Positions 26,186 through 36,134 are shown, counted from the stretch's first letter. The stretch is DNA of 64,000 nucleotides from JAPPLB01 sp965206655 (GCA_965206655.1 CBDBKC010000017.1:1-64000), one strand, 5' to 3'. Numbers and translations are program-made. The notes: generated by a model from the sequence alone, not told the origin.

Positions 26186-27505
26186 CACTACTGTCCGGCT
26201 GATAAGCGGTGGGCGGCCTGCAACTGGTTGTAGAAAAGTGGGTTAGGTGTTGTTTTTTCTTGCCGCGATTTGAGCGGCGGTGCGCCGTTTGAGCGTCATC
26301 CGTCCTGAGCCGACAATGGCTCATGAATCTGGGCCGCACCGTATTCGCGCAGTTGATCAGCTTTCTTCCGGATCGCGAGTTCCGGCGCTGTGTGGCCCGC
26401 TACGATGGCGACCGGGGCTCGCGCAGCTTCTCCTGCTGGGATCAGTTCCTCTCGATGTCCTTCGCCCAGTTGACCTACCGCGAAAGCCTCCGCGATATCG
26501 AAGCGTGCCTGCGTTCGCTTGGCGGCAAGCTCTACCACATGGGATTCCGCGGCAACGTCGCGCGCTCGACACTGGCCGACGCTAACGAGTCGCGCGACTG
26601 GCGGATCTATGCCGATTTCGCTCAGGCCTTGATTCGCATCGCGCGGCCCTTGTATGCCCGCGATCCGATCGGCGTGGATCTCAATCAAAGTCTCTACGCT
26701 CTGGACTCGACCACCATCGACCTGTGCCTCTCGCTGTTCCCGTGGGCCAAGTTCCGCCGGCGCAAGGCCGCCGTGAAGATGCACACGCTGTTGGACCTGC
26801 ACGGTAACATCCCCACGTTTATCCGCATTACCGACGGCAAAACGCACGACGTCAACATCCTCGACGAGTTCCTACCCGAGCCCGGCGCCTTCTACGTTAT
26901 GGATCGGGCCTACGTGGATTTCGAACGCCTCTTCGTGTTCACCCTCTGCTCGTCGTTCTTCGTCGTGCGAACCAAGAAGAACATCTTGCTCCAACGGCGC
27001 TACTCGCATCCCGTCGACAAATCTACGGGCGTGCGCTCGGATCAGACCGTCATACTGACTGCCATCGAATCGGCCAAAGTCTATCCGGACCCGTTGAGGC
27101 GCGTCAGCTACGTCGACGCCGCGACGAACAAGCGGCTGAAGTTCCTGACCAACAACTTCGCGCTCCCGGCACTGACCATCGCCGAGATCTACCGTTCGCG
27201 CTGGCAGGTGGAGCTGTTCTTCAAGTGGGTCAAGCAGCACTTGCGGATCAAGAAGTTCTACGGCGCCAGCGAGAACGCCGTGAAGACCCAGATTTGGATC
27301 GCCGTCTCGGTGTACGTGCTGGTGGCGATCGTGCGGAAGAGGTTGGGCCTGGAGGCGAGTCTCTACCAAATCCTACAGATTCTCAGCGTTACCCTATTTG
27401 AGAAAACGCCCATTTTACAGGCCTTGCAGCCATCAGACTCCCATGAAAACTTACTCGATCACCCCAACCAGCTGATTCTATTCGACTTCTAACCGGACAG
27501 TAGTG
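26186..27505 (+). mobile_element. IS4-family insertion sequence, copy 1
   Basis: 1320 bp with terminal inverted repeats CACTACTGTCCGG at 26186 and CCGGACAGTAGTG ending at 27505. It is flanked by a perfect 9-bp target duplication ATCTCCATC (26177-26185 and 27506-27514). A second copy of the same length lies at 49983-51302 with its own, different 9-bp duplication. Inserted in the PilZ gene, in the opposite orientation to it. Confidence 0.95.
26323..27492 (+). CDS. IS4-family transposase (DUF4372/DDE), copy 1
   Basis: 389-residue DDE transposase. An N-terminal DUF4372-type region (GRTVFAQLISFLPDREFRR, SCWDQFLSMSFAQLTYRESLRDIE) precedes the RNase H-like core. Catalytic residues are the Asp in ALDSTTIDL, the Asp in VMDRAYVDF and the Glu in YRSRWQVELFFKWVKQHL, the latter being the IS4 YREK-type signature. 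Protein is identical to that of copy 2 at 50120, so transposition was recent. Full length and apparently active. Confidence 0.95.
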   Translation: MNLGRTVFAQLISFLPDREFRRCVARYDGDRGSRSFSCWDQFLSMSFAQLTYRESLRDIEACLRSLGGKLYHMGFRGNVARSTLADANESRDWRIYADFAQALIRIARPLYARDPIGVDLNQSLYALDSTTIDLCLSLFPWAKFRRRKAAVKMHTLLDLHGNIPTFIRITDGKTHDVNILDEFLPEPGAFYVMDRAYVDFERLFVFTLCSSFFVVRTKKNILLQRRYSHPVDKSTGVRSDQTVILTAIESAKVYPDPLRRVSYVDAATNKRLKFLTNNFALPALTIAEIYRSRWQVELFFKWVKQHLRIKKFYGASENAVKTQIWIAVSVYVLVAIVRKRLGLEASLYQILQILSVTLFEKTPILQALQPSDSHENLLDHPNQLILFDF

Positions 27506-27768
27506 ATCTCCATCGCTTCACCCAGTACCTTGACGTGCGTCCCGTTTACGACTGGTTTCGAGCACTTCAATTGCAAGCCACCCGCGACCACATTGGTCAC
27601 GTCAACCTCGGCTTGAAAGGAGTTGTAGCCCCGGCCGACCCAACACATGACTGCCGGCCCCGCCGTTAAGAATCGTGGTGTGCGGCGGCGCTCGCTATGC
27701 TTCAAAGGCCGTCCACTATCCCTTGCAAGTTCCAGTTTCTCTTCGTACAACATACAAAAACAATACAC
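27506..27768 (-). pseudogene. PilZ-domain gene, 5' part
   Basis: Encodes the first two thirds of a PilZ c-di-GMP receptor: KHSERRRTPRFLTAGPAV carries the RxxxR motif (RRRTPR), followed by DVTNVVAGGLQL, the DxSxxG-like element (here D-V-T-N-V-V-A-G-G), then KPVVNGTHVKV. The third and fourth residues of the usual D/NxSxxG motif are altered, so binding may be weakened even before disruption. Interrupted after GEAMEI by IS4-family copy 1. Start at 27768 or the Met five codons later (MLYEEKLEL). Confidence 0.78.
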
Positions 27769-28300
27769 TCAGTCCGTTTGATACGCGACCGGGCACTCAC
27801 CCTATTGAGCATTTGCTTTTCTGCCTACAGACGCACGAGCCGACAAGGAGCCAGTGAACATGCGTACTAGGAGAAGTTCGGGACCTATGGTTGGCGCGGA
27901 GGCTACACTGCCGAGGACGTCATGGACAACCGCCGAATTCCAGACCCGAGTTGACACACAACGGACTATGCCCGCTCCGCCGCTTTGTCCGTAACATCGA
28001 GGGGCGCTAGGAGCCTCTCTATCCAGACGGCGCAAGGCGCTTCGCTCTCGAGTTTCTCACTCCACGGACCAAAACGAAGGAGAAGCGACGGGGCAGCGAG
28101 CGGTCGCCGTCTCCGGTCCAGCAACTGCTCGCCGTCCCGTTCCATCGGACCTCTGGGCTACGTCAACGAGTGAAGTACTAGTACCATTTTGATAGCGATA
28201 CCCCTTGGACTCACCGTAAAACCGTATACGGGAATGAGACCGCTGTTCTATGGGCAGCCGCCGGCAACCAGCGCAGGATTGAGTTATAGATTCCACAGAG
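27769..28300. other. Long intergenic region between PilZ and GGDEF-EAL genes
   Basis: About 530 bases between divergently transcribed genes. Short open frames exist on both strands but none resembles a known protein or has a clear start. It presumably contains both promoters; I see no distinct RNA structure or repeat. Confidence 0.4.
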
Positions 28301-30685
28301 GTGTTGCCTGAACCTTCGGCGGCGCAGATTCCGCAGCTTTCGGACCAGCGGAAAAACAGAGGTCATGAGATCAACCAGGTGAGAATCGCGCCGCACACTC
28401 GATCGGACTCGCAGGGCAGATATCGGCTTTTCCTGATGCTCCAGGGAGGGTTGATCGGCGCCAATCTCTCACTGGCACTACCCCGACTACCTTCTCTAGA
28501 GGGATTGATCCTTGTTGGGACGGACCTCTGGTTGCTGGCCTGCGTCTGGCGGGTGTGGCAGACGGTCCGCCGAGCGTCGGCCAAAGGAGAAAACGTGCAG
28601 AAGCAGCTTGCCCTTGCTGCAAGTTTGGTCCTCATTAGCCCTTTGAGCCATCTCCACTTCGATGGGGCTAGCTACCAAATCACGGGGGTTGTGATCATTG
28701 TGGTCAGTCTTCCCTTTTTCTTGGGTACGTCACGACTTGTGTTGCCCGTCCTGTTAGGCTGCGTGGTTTTCTGGGCGCTGGTCTCGTCGAAGATTGCTCC
28801 TTCCGCAGAGTTGGTATCGACCACTTTTGTTGTTTCGCTGGCCGCCTTGGTTTCTCTCGGCCACTGGATGTGGTTGAGGCGGCGAGAGCGACTGAAAGGA
28901 TTAGAAGAGTGGCAACGACAAGGAAAGGAAGATCTCAGGGCAGAGGCTTATGAGCGGGAGTCGATAGCGATCGCAGCCTCGGAGAATGGCCATTGGTACT
29001 GGGATTTGAGAACCGATGTAATCCAGTTTTCATCTTCATGGGCACGCATGTTGGGGTATGAAGTTGACCAATTGGGAACGGGTCCAGAGGCCTGGTTCAG
29101 TCAGGTCCACCCATATTCTTTGCCGAAACTCAAGGAGGCCTTGTCGGCACACCTGTATGGCAAGACCGAGCGCTTCCAGAGTCAGTACCGGATTCAGCAT
29201 CAAGACGGGACACTTCTTTGGGTGATGAATCGAGGCGTGGCCCTACGGGACTCCGACGGGATTGCCGTCGCTATCGCGGGTTCACAGATCAATATCACAG
29301 AACTCGTGGACGTTGAGAAGATCGTCGGGGACGAGGCCTACCGTGATCGCCTGACCGGCCTGGCGAACCGTGAAGCCCTCGTGATTCGGCTTGAGCAGGC
29401 GGTTGAGCACGTGAAAAGGGGTGAGCTGGAGTGTTTTGCCGTGATGTTTTTGGACCTAGACCGATTCAAGGTTGTCAATGACAGCCTCGGACACCTCGTG
29501 GGAGATCAGTTGTTAGCGGCGGTTTCGGCTCGGCTTCGAAACTGCACTCGTCATGAAGCGGGTGATCTGATTGCTCGGTTTGGCGGAGACGAATTTGTTG
29601 TCCTCATTGAGGAACCACCGTCAACCGAAACACAATTGCCAGCGAGCGATCAGGCGCTGAATGTCGCTACACGAATGGTCAAAGCGATGGAAGATCCATT
29701 CCGCTTGGGAACACACGAAATCCGAACGGGAGTCAGCATTGGAATTGCGTTGTGGGAGCGAGGGGTCGAGCGCGCCGAGGACCTCTTACGGAACGCCGAT
29801 ACGGCGATGTACCACGCCAAGTCAAATGGCAGAGGGACGATTGAGTTTTTCAGCTCCAATATGCATGCGGCTGCGATGAGGCTGAACCAGCTTCAGAATG
29901 ATCTTGCTAAAGCCCTCGAACGAGGAGAGCTGGCGGTGCACTACCAGCCCATCGTGTCGGCCAGGAGTGGAAGGATCGTCGGCGCCGAGGCCTTGATTCG
30001 CTGGCGGCATCCCAGTGGAGACATGATCGGTCCCAGTGAATTCATTCCGATTGCAGAGGAAGCGGGGCTACTCGAGCCGATTGACAAATGGGTGCTTCGC
30101 ACAGCGTGTTTCCAGTGTCTTGATTGGCAGCACGCCGGTCTCCCCCCGTTGAAGGTCAGTGTCAACGTTTCACCCCGCCAACTCCGCGGCGAATCGCTTC
30201 CCTCCCACGTTCAAGACCTTCTGGCCGAGTCCGGCGTAGAACCCGGGCTGCTGGAGTTCGAACTCACGGAAACCGCGCTCATGAGTGACGTCGATTCGGT
30301 GGCCCGGACGATCGACGAACTGGCCGAGATCGGTGTTGGCATTGCTCTCGATGACTTCGGTACAGGCTACTCGTCTCTCGAACACTTGAGGAGCTTTAGG
30401 TTCCGCACGCTCAAGATGGACCGCTCTTTTGTGGCTGGGTTAACGACGGATGCGAAGGCCGCCGCAGTAGCGCGAGGGCTGATCAACTTGGCGCACCAAC
30501 TGCAGTTGACGGTCACTGCCGAGGGGGTGGAGACAAGTGAAGAGCTTAGTTTTCTAAAGTCGCATAGCTGCGACAGGATCCAGGGTTTCTATGCAAGCCG
30601 TCCTCTCGCTCCCAAGGCCTTCATGAAGCTGCTCCGGTCGGATTTCAATCTGTACGATACGGTTGCGAGAGCCAAGGCAAGCTGA
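28301..30685 (+). CDS. Membrane PAS-GGDEF-EAL protein (c-di-GMP synthase/phosphodiesterase)
   Basis: 794 residues. The N-terminal third has several hydrophobic helices (about 45-190). A PAS_3-like sensor follows (about 215-345; GHWYWDLRTDVIQFS, WVMNRGVALRDSDG), then a diguanylate cyclase domain with an intact GGDEF (about 428-432, RFGGDEFVVL) and an EAL phosphodiesterase domain with intact EAL (GAEALIRWRHP, near 561) and DDFGTGYSSL. Both activities are possible on motif grounds. It starts with GTG at 28301. Its neighbour across the intergenic region is the disrupted PilZ receptor, so this was probably a local c-di-GMP signalling pair. Confidence 0.93.
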   Translation: MLPEPSAAQIPQLSDQRKNRGHEINQVRIAPHTRSDSQGRYRLFLMLQGGLIGANLSLALPRLPSLEGLILVGTDLWLLACVWRVWQTVRRASAKGENVQKQLALAASLVLISPLSHLHFDGASYQITGVVIIVVSLPFFLGTSRLVLPVLLGCVVFWALVSSKIAPSAELVSTTFVVSLAALVSLGHWMWLRRRERLKGLEEWQRQGKEDLRAEAYERESIAIAASENGHWYWDLRTDVIQFSSSWARMLGYEVDQLGTGPEAWFSQVHPYSLPKLKEALSAHLYGKTERFQSQYRIQHQDGTLLWVMNRGVALRDSDGIAVAIAGSQINITELVDVEKIVGDEAYRDRLTGLANREALVIRLEQAVEHVKRGELECFAVMFLDLDRFKVVNDSLGHLVGDQLLAAVSARLRNCTRHEAGDLIARFGGDEFVVLIEEPPSTETQLPASDQALNVATRMVKAMEDPFRLGTHEIRTGVSIGIALWERGVERAEDLLRNADTAMYHAKSNGRGTIEFFSSNMHAAAMRLNQLQNDLAKALERGELAVHYQPIVSARSGRIVGAEALIRWRHPSGDMIGPSEFIPIAEEAGLLEPIDKWVLRTACFQCLDWQHAGLPPLKVSVNVSPRQLRGESLPSHVQDLLAESGVEPGLLEFELTETALMSDVDSVARTIDELAEIGVGIALDDFGTGYSSLEHLRSFRFRTLKMDRSFVAGLTTDAKAAAVARGLINLAHQLQLTVTAEGVETSEELSFLKSHSCDRIQGFYASRPLAPKAFMKLLRSDFNLYDTVARAKAS

Positions 30686-30759
30686 GAAGATCGCCCGGAT
30701 CGGCGGGCGAGCCGGTGGCAAGAGGGAAGCGGGCCCAGCTTTGGACAGGGTCGCGCTCG

Positions 30760-31251
30760 TTAGAAAACCCCAAAACAGAACACAGCGTCCGAACCGTTCG
30801 GCGTCAAACAGTACTCACCACTGGCGAGGCTTTCATCAACCCGTACCTTGAAAAGTTTGTCCTTCACGGGAAAGACCGTCAGCCGGATCATTCGAGCGAG
30901 CACTTTTTTCTTCTTTCGGAACAGCAGCTCGCGCTGCCCGCCCTTGGACTCAAATCGGAAGAAGGTCAGATCGTTCGGGTCTGTCGCTTCGGACAAGAAG
31001 AGAAACTCGGGGCTGGCAAGGGGGGTCTTGACGGGGGAGCTCGCGCCCGGAACGGTGTAGATTACCTCATTCTTCCTCGTGGTCTCAGTGGCCTCGGATC
31101 GCTCGGTCGCAACGATGCGCGAGGCGTGAATCAGGTAGGGCAGGTCGGCCATTGCGGGGTTGGGAAGTCCAAGTTCATTCTCTTGAGCCCCGGCATTCGA
31201 GATCGAGAGGAGTACAGCCATCGTCGCAAGCAGTTTAGTGATACTGGACAT
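30760..31251 (-). CDS. Secreted protein of unknown function
   Basis: 163 residues with an N-terminal signal peptide (ITKLLATMAVLLSISNAGAQ). The mature part has no motif I recognise; it alternates charged stretches with beta-rich segments (FLFLSEATDPNDLTFFRFES, RMIRLTVFPVKDKLFKV) and contains a KKKK run and two C-terminal cysteines (GEYCLTPNGSDAVFCFGVF) that could form a disulfide. Likely periplasmic. No operon partner on the same strand overlaps it; the methyltransferase lies 42 bases upstream. Confidence 0.7.
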   Translation of the reverse strand: MSSITKLLATMAVLLSISNAGAQENELGLPNPAMADLPYLIHASRIVATERSEATETTRKNEVIYTVPGASSPVKTPLASPEFLFLSEATDPNDLTFFRFESKGGQRELLFRKKKKVLARMIRLTVFPVKDKLFKVRVDESLASGEYCLTPNGSDAVFCFGVF

Positions 31252-31293
31252 CGTTCGGTCTCCCAGCGGGCCTTAGCGAGCCCTTTCCCGATT

Positions 31294-32040
31294 CTACAAC
31301 TCGGGTCTCCGAGCGATGCAGAAGACATAGCCATAGTCATCCCCGAATTGCTCGAAGATACGGATCTCCTCCTCGGTAGTATGTATCACGTCAGCGAGTT
31401 CGGACCAATCGTGGGCTCGGGGCCGCAGCTCGGCGAGGCGGCGCCTCAACGGCCCGTAGTAGGCTCTCCAATCGTCAGCGGGTAACGGAAATGAGCCCAG
31501 CACCTCGTAGCCGGCGCGCTCGATTTTGAGCCGGTTAGCGGCGACGCTCGTCATGTCGGCGTACGCCTTGGCCCAGTAGGTGGCGACCTCGGCGGGAGGG
31601 TTGTCACTCAACCACGCGAGCTCCGTGAAAGCAACAGCTCCGCCGGGGCGGAGGAGCGGACGCCAGACGTTCAGAGCGTTTTCGACGCCGATGTTGTAGG
31701 CCGCGCCCTCCGACCAGATCAGATCGATGGATGAGGCGGGCTCGTTGATCTCGCCCATGGAGGCACAACGGGTTTCGACAACTTTGTCGAGCCCCTCTTC
31801 ACGGGCCGTTTCCGTGAGCTCGTCAAGATATGGCTGGTGAAGATCGACCGCGACAATCTTCGTCTTGAGCTCGCGGGCCAGCTCCAGAGTTTGGCGGCCG
31901 GCCCCGCAACCCAGATCAAAAACCCTCGGCGATCCGGGAAGGCGCGGAAGCAGACCAAGCGCCCTGCGCGTCGACAGCCTGCTTCCTGGGCTGTACTGAG
32001 AAAGGCCGGAGTAAACGGCCTGGAACGCCGCCGGGATCAT
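31294..32040 (-). CDS. SAM-dependent methyltransferase
   Basis: 248-residue class I methyltransferase. SAM-binding motif I is VFDLGCGAGRQTLELA; the acidic residue that ends beta 2 is in VAVDLHQPY; motif post-II is SIDLIWSEGAAYNIG; GGAVAFTELAWL matches motif III. It resembles small-molecule (ubiE-like) methyltransferases rather than nucleic acid enzymes. The ATG at 32040 (MIPAAFQAVY) is chosen because the longer frame to 32238 overlaps the neighbouring gene and has no homology-like sequence. Substrate unknown. Confidence 0.85.
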   Translation of the reverse strand: MIPAAFQAVYSGLSQYSPGSRLSTRRALGLLPRLPGSPRVFDLGCGAGRQTLELARELKTKIVAVDLHQPYLDELTETAREEGLDKVVETRCASMGEINEPASSIDLIWSEGAAYNIGVENALNVWRPLLRPGGAVAFTELAWLSDNPPAEVATYWAKAYADMTSVAANRLKIERAGYEVLGSFPLPADDWRAYYGPLRRRLAELRPRAHDWSELADVIHTTEEEIRIFEQFGDDYGYVFCIARRPEL

Positions 32041-32084
32041 GCGAGCGGATGGGACATCTCTTTTGGGAGTAGCATGCTCGGCAT

Positions 32085-33560
32085 CTATCCTGCGGGCGCG
32101 GACGCAGCTAACGGATCGGAAACCGGGGCGCCAAAGCCGAATCGCTCCGGATAGCGACCGATGATGATGGCGGCGATGATCTTGGGAACATACTCCCGAG
32201 TCTCGGTCGGCAGGGCTTGCGCACGATAGAGGTACCAAAAGTTGCGCTGCTTGATCGGGTCCTCAACTTTGCGCACGGCACGCTTCACTTTACCGGGACC
32301 GACGTTATAGGCCGCGAGTGCGAGCATGGCGGAACTGCCCGTGCCGAAATCCAGGATCAGCCGGCGAATGTAGCCGGCGGCGGCCCGAGTCGACTTGTCA
32401 AGGTCGTAGCGCTCATCAACTCCCGCGGTCACGGTGAGGCCATATTCCCGGGCGGTTGCCGCTCGGAACTGCCACGGACCGGCCGCCCCGGCGCGGCTGT
32501 AACTGCCGGCGAGGAAGGCGCTCTCGACAAGCACCATGTAGGCAAGATCCGGAGGAAGCTTTTCTTCGACAAAGATTGTCCGCATCCGTTCGAGATCCGC
32601 GTTTGACTTGCCGAGCACCCTTTCGACGTGCGCGCGGTCGCGGGTCTGGTAGATCTCGATGAAACGGTTGACTTGCTCGATGAAGCCCGGCGGGATGCTA
32701 TAGGCCTCAGCGCCGAACTCTTTCATCAGCGTGCGGACTTCGCGTTGGATGAAAAGCTGCTCTTCGCCGAGTATGCCCCAGCGGAAGAGCAGGCTGCTTT
32801 GCAACGCCTGGGCCTCGCGCTGGTGCTCGTCAAGACGTTCCATGAGGCCGTCGATTTCGACCTGGTCGAGTTCTCCGGATGCCAACCTTCTTTCAATGTT
32901 GTCAATCTGCCGGTCCAGGTCGGTCTTCTCCTCGACCTTCCAGTATCCAACCGCGCTGACGACAACCAAGGACGCGGCGAGCGCCACGATGGCAATCTTG
33001 AAGCGCTTGCCGGCACGACCCTTTGCGGTGCCGAGCATTTCGCGCATGATGGTCTGCGTTTGATCGAGACGCCCCATCTGGCGGGCTTCGCGCGCTTTGG
33101 CTACGGCGGCCGAGAGGAGCTGTTCGTCATGCCGATTGACAGCACCATCCGTCTGCTCGGACCGCGCCTCTTGTGCGACTTCTTCCCGCCGGACTTGGCT
33201 TTCTGAAAACACCACGGTCTCATCGAGATCGGAGGCAGCCGTAACGTGTTCGACCTCGAAGGTATAGCGAGGCCCCGCGGCACCCAGCCGAATCTCCACG
33301 CAGGGGGTCAGTAGCGCCTGCTGGACTCGCTGACCATCAACGTATGTACCGTTGGTGCTGGCGGAGTCGTAGATGCGATAGGCGAGGCCGTCGAACCGGA
33401 TCTGGCAATGACGGGAGGAAACCGTGGAGGCGTCGAGAACAACGTCGTTCGACGGGTCTCGGCCGATACGAACCACGTCGCCCCGCAACAACAAGCGCGC
33501 GGGAGAACCCGTTCCGGAAACCCGAACCAGCCAGGCTTCTCGCAGGGCCGATGGATTCAT
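32085..33560 (-). CDS. FHA-domain membrane-anchored lytic transglycosylase
   Basis: 491 residues joining two functions. The N-terminal FHA domain (about 25-100) has the phosphothreonine-binding set RIGRD, SSRH and NGT. A basic/acidic linker leads to one membrane helix (about 187-207) and a coiled segment (210-255), then an SLT/MltD-type lytic transglycosylase with catalytic Glu in LVESAF (about 346), GAAGPWQF and AYNVGPG. The enzyme would cleave peptidoglycan outside while the FHA domain senses a phosphoprotein inside. The ATG at 33560 (MNPSALREAW) is preferred to 33602. The Ser/Thr kinase at 2451 shows that such signalling exists in this organism. Confidence 0.88.
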   Translation of the reverse strand: MNPSALREAWLVRVSGTGSPARLLLRGDVVRIGRDPSNDVVLDASTVSSRHCQIRFDGLAYRIYDSASTNGTYVDGQRVQQALLTPCVEIRLGAAGPRYTFEVEHVTAASDLDETVVFSESQVRREEVAQEARSEQTDGAVNRHDEQLLSAAVAKAREARQMGRLDQTQTIMREMLGTAKGRAGKRFKIAIVALAASLVVVSAVGYWKVEEKTDLDRQIDNIERRLASGELDQVEIDGLMERLDEHQREAQALQSSLLFRWGILGEEQLFIQREVRTLMKEFGAEAYSIPPGFIEQVNRFIEIYQTRDRAHVERVLGKSNADLERMRTIFVEEKLPPDLAYMVLVESAFLAGSYSRAGAAGPWQFRAATAREYGLTVTAGVDERYDLDKSTRAAAGYIRRLILDFGTGSSAMLALAAYNVGPGKVKRAVRKVEDPIKQRNFWYLYRAQALPTETREYVPKIIAAIIIGRYPERFGFGAPVSDPLAASAPAG

Positions 33561-33733
33561 GCGGGGTGATCCCATGCCGGCTTGGCGCGACGACGATCCC
33601 AAACTACCTTGACATTATAGGCGGGCGGTGGGCTGGCGCTTGAGGTCCGAGCCGCTATCATGAAACCTCTCCACCTCGTTCAGCCCTTCACGCAAGGGCC
33701 GGGGTACGACTCAGATCGTCAGTCCGCACCCAC

Positions 33734-34879
33734 ATGCCGCTTCAACGCCGCATCGGCGTCAACGCCCTCTACCTGATCCCCGGCGGGGTAGGGGGCACGG
33801 AAATCTATTTGCGAAACCTGCTGGCGGCGCTCGCTGAAATCGACCACCGCAACGCCTACTTCATCTTCACGAATCGCGAGACGGGCGAGGACATCTGTCC
33901 GCCGGCGGCGAACTTTCAACGCGTGCCCTCAGCGGTCCCGGCGCGGTTCCGCCCGGCGCGATTGATCTGGGAGCAAACGGTTCTGCCGATCCAGGCGAGG
34001 CGGCACAAGATTGACGTACTCTTCTCCCCGGGCTTTTCAACGCCTGCCTTCGGTGGCGGGAGGAAGGTCACCGTGCTCCACGACTTGCAGCACAAACGGC
34101 AACCGGAGAACTTCGGGCGACTCGAGCGCTGGGCCTGGGAGGCGATGGTTTGGTCCGCTGTTCGCTCATCCGACTGGCTTGTTACCGTGTCGAAGAACTC
34201 ACGCCGCGACATCGAGCAGTTCTACAAAACACCCACGGGCCGAATCTCGGTCATCGCTCACGGGGTCGAGCGGGTCTTTGCCACCCTCAAGGATGACCCT
34301 ACGTTCGGAGAATCACTACTTCGTCAGGCGGGCGTACCAGAGTGCGGCTATCTATTGGCGGTCTCGACGGTGCATCCTCACAAAAACTGGTTCCGGTTAC
34401 TGGAGGCTTACGAAGCGCTCGTCAAGGAAGGGCGTCCCGAGCATCTCGTCGTCGCCGGCCTGCGCGGGAAGTCATGGAGGGCGGTCGAGAAGCATATTGC
34501 GGAGCATCAGCTCGCGGCCCGTGTCCACCTCGTCGGGTGGCAGCCTCGGGAAGTATTGACGGGATTGTTCAAGTTCGCCGAAGCACTGGTGTTTCCATCG
34601 ACGTTCGAGGGCTTCGGGATGCCCGTCGTCGAAGCAATGGCGGCGGGCCTGCCGGTGGCCTGCTCGGATATCCCTCCGTTACGCGAAAGCGCCGACGGTG
34701 TGGCGGAGTTTTTCGATCCGCTTTCGCCGGCGGATATCGCGGAGTCGATGCGGCGCGTGCTCGATCCGGAACGTCAGGTTGAGCTCAGCGCCTGGGGACG
34801 CGAGCGGGCCGAGAGGTACCAATGGAAAACGGCCGCCGAACAGACGCTGGCGATCTTGTTGCGGGCGGCGCGGGGGTAG
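33734..34879 (+). CDS. Glycosyltransferase family 4
   Basis: 381-residue GT-B glycosyltransferase. The N-terminal domain has GVNALYLIPGGVGGTEIYLRN, the acceptor-side glycine loop; the C-terminal nucleotide-sugar domain has TVHPHKNW, RVHLVGW and the signature TFEGFGMPVVEAMAAGLPV with the EX7E-like glutamates. It probably adds a hexose to a cell-surface glycan. No TM segment. Divergent from the FHA-transglycosylase gene across 173 bases. Confidence 0.9.
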   Translation: MPLQRRIGVNALYLIPGGVGGTEIYLRNLLAALAEIDHRNAYFIFTNRETGEDICPPAANFQRVPSAVPARFRPARLIWEQTVLPIQARRHKIDVLFSPGFSTPAFGGGRKVTVLHDLQHKRQPENFGRLERWAWEAMVWSAVRSSDWLVTVSKNSRRDIEQFYKTPTGRISVIAHGVERVFATLKDDPTFGESLLRQAGVPECGYLLAVSTVHPHKNWFRLLEAYEALVKEGRPEHLVVAGLRGKSWRAVEKHIAEHQLAARVHLVGWQPREVLTGLFKFAEALVFPSTFEGFGMPVVEAMAAGLPVACSDIPPLRESADGVAEFFDPLSPADIAESMRRVLDPERQVELSAWGRERAERYQWKTAAEQTLAILLRAARG

Positions 34880-34969
34880 GTTTGCCGCGAGGGCGCAAGG
34901 AACGATGCGGCAGGTGAGGAACTTACACTACCACTTGCTCTATTCTGAAAACGCACCCTGCGGTAGACC

Positions 34970-35106
34970 ATGGTCAAACGAACTCTTCTCACCGCCCTCC
35001 TCCTCGCCGCCGTCACCTTCACCGCGCTTTCACCGGCCGCCGAGAAGAACCCGCCGGCGCGGGGCTCGAAACGATTCGCAAGGACCGTCGTGGTCTCGGG
35101 ACTAGC
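34970..35106 (+). pseudogene. PQQ-type sugar dehydrogenase gene, 5' fragment
   Basis: Begins with a signal peptide (MVKRTLLTALLLAAVTFTAL) and runs VVVSGLA up to the IS481 copy at 35107. Removing the element and one copy of its ACTAGC duplication continues directly into DPWEVEWGPDRWLW at 36141, so this is the start of the same gene. The ATG at 34970 is supported by the signal peptide. Confidence 0.8.
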
Positions 35107-36134
35107 TGTGACCTTTCAATAGGTTGTTCATTCGGTCTCGGACCAGGGAAGCTGGAGTTATCCCACAACAGCAACCTTGGAGAGACCGAATGAACATCCA
35201 TCAGAATGCCGATTGACACCGAAAGGTCGAGCTGGCTTGGTGCAACGCATCCTCGCCGGGGAGACGGCGTCGGCCGCCGCGGCGGCCGGCGGCGTCTCCG
35301 AACGCACCGCGCGCCACTGGCTGCAACGGTACCGCGCCGAGGGGCCTGCCGGTCTGCTCGACCGCTCCTCACGACCCCATCACATCCCACATCGTACTCC
35401 TGAGCCCATCGTGGCCCGCGTCATTGCTCTGGCGGCGGCAGCGTTGGGCCGGCTACCGCATCGCCGCTCGCGTCGGAGTGTCGCCGACGACCGTCAGCCG
35501 CATCTTGCGCCGCGCCGGCCTGAACCACATGCGCGATCTCCAACCCGCCCCCGCCCGTGCGACGCTACGAACATCCCTCACCGGGCGATCTGCTGCATCT
35601 GGACATCAAGAAGCTCGGCCGCTTCCAGCGAGCTGGTCATCGCGTCACCTCCGACAAATCCCAGCGCTGTCGCGGCGCCGGCTGGGAATTCATGCACGTT
35701 GCCATTGATGACCACACCCGCATTGCTTTTTCTCAGATCCTGTCCGATGAGCGCGGTCATTCCGCCGTGGCTTTCCTGCAAGCTGCCGTCGGCTACTACC
35801 GCTCGCTCGGCATCCGCATCCGCCGCCTGCTCACCGATAACGGCTCTTGCTACCGCTCCCGCCTCTTCTCCGATGCTTGCCGTCGTCTTGCCATCCGTCA
35901 CCGCTTTACGCGCCCCTATACGCCGCGCACCAACGGCAAAGCCGAACGCTTCATCCAGACCGCTTTGCGAGAATGGGCTTACGCTCGTTCCTACTGCTCT
36001 TCCGAGCAGCGTGCCGTTCATTTGATGCCCCTGGCTTCACGATTACAACTGGCATCGCCCTCACGGCGGCATCCACTACCGTCCGCCCTTCTCCCGGCTC
36101 CTCATTCCCATGAACAACGTGTTGACACTCCACA
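35107..36134 (+). mobile_element. IS481-family element, copy 1 (degenerate)
   Basis: 1028 bp, ends TGTGACC and CTCCACA, flanked by a perfect 6-bp duplication ACTAGC (35101-35106 and 36135-36140). This fits the NCTAGN target known for IS481. Orientation is opposite to copy 2 at 38054. It interrupts the sugar dehydrogenase gene. Confidence 0.9.
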
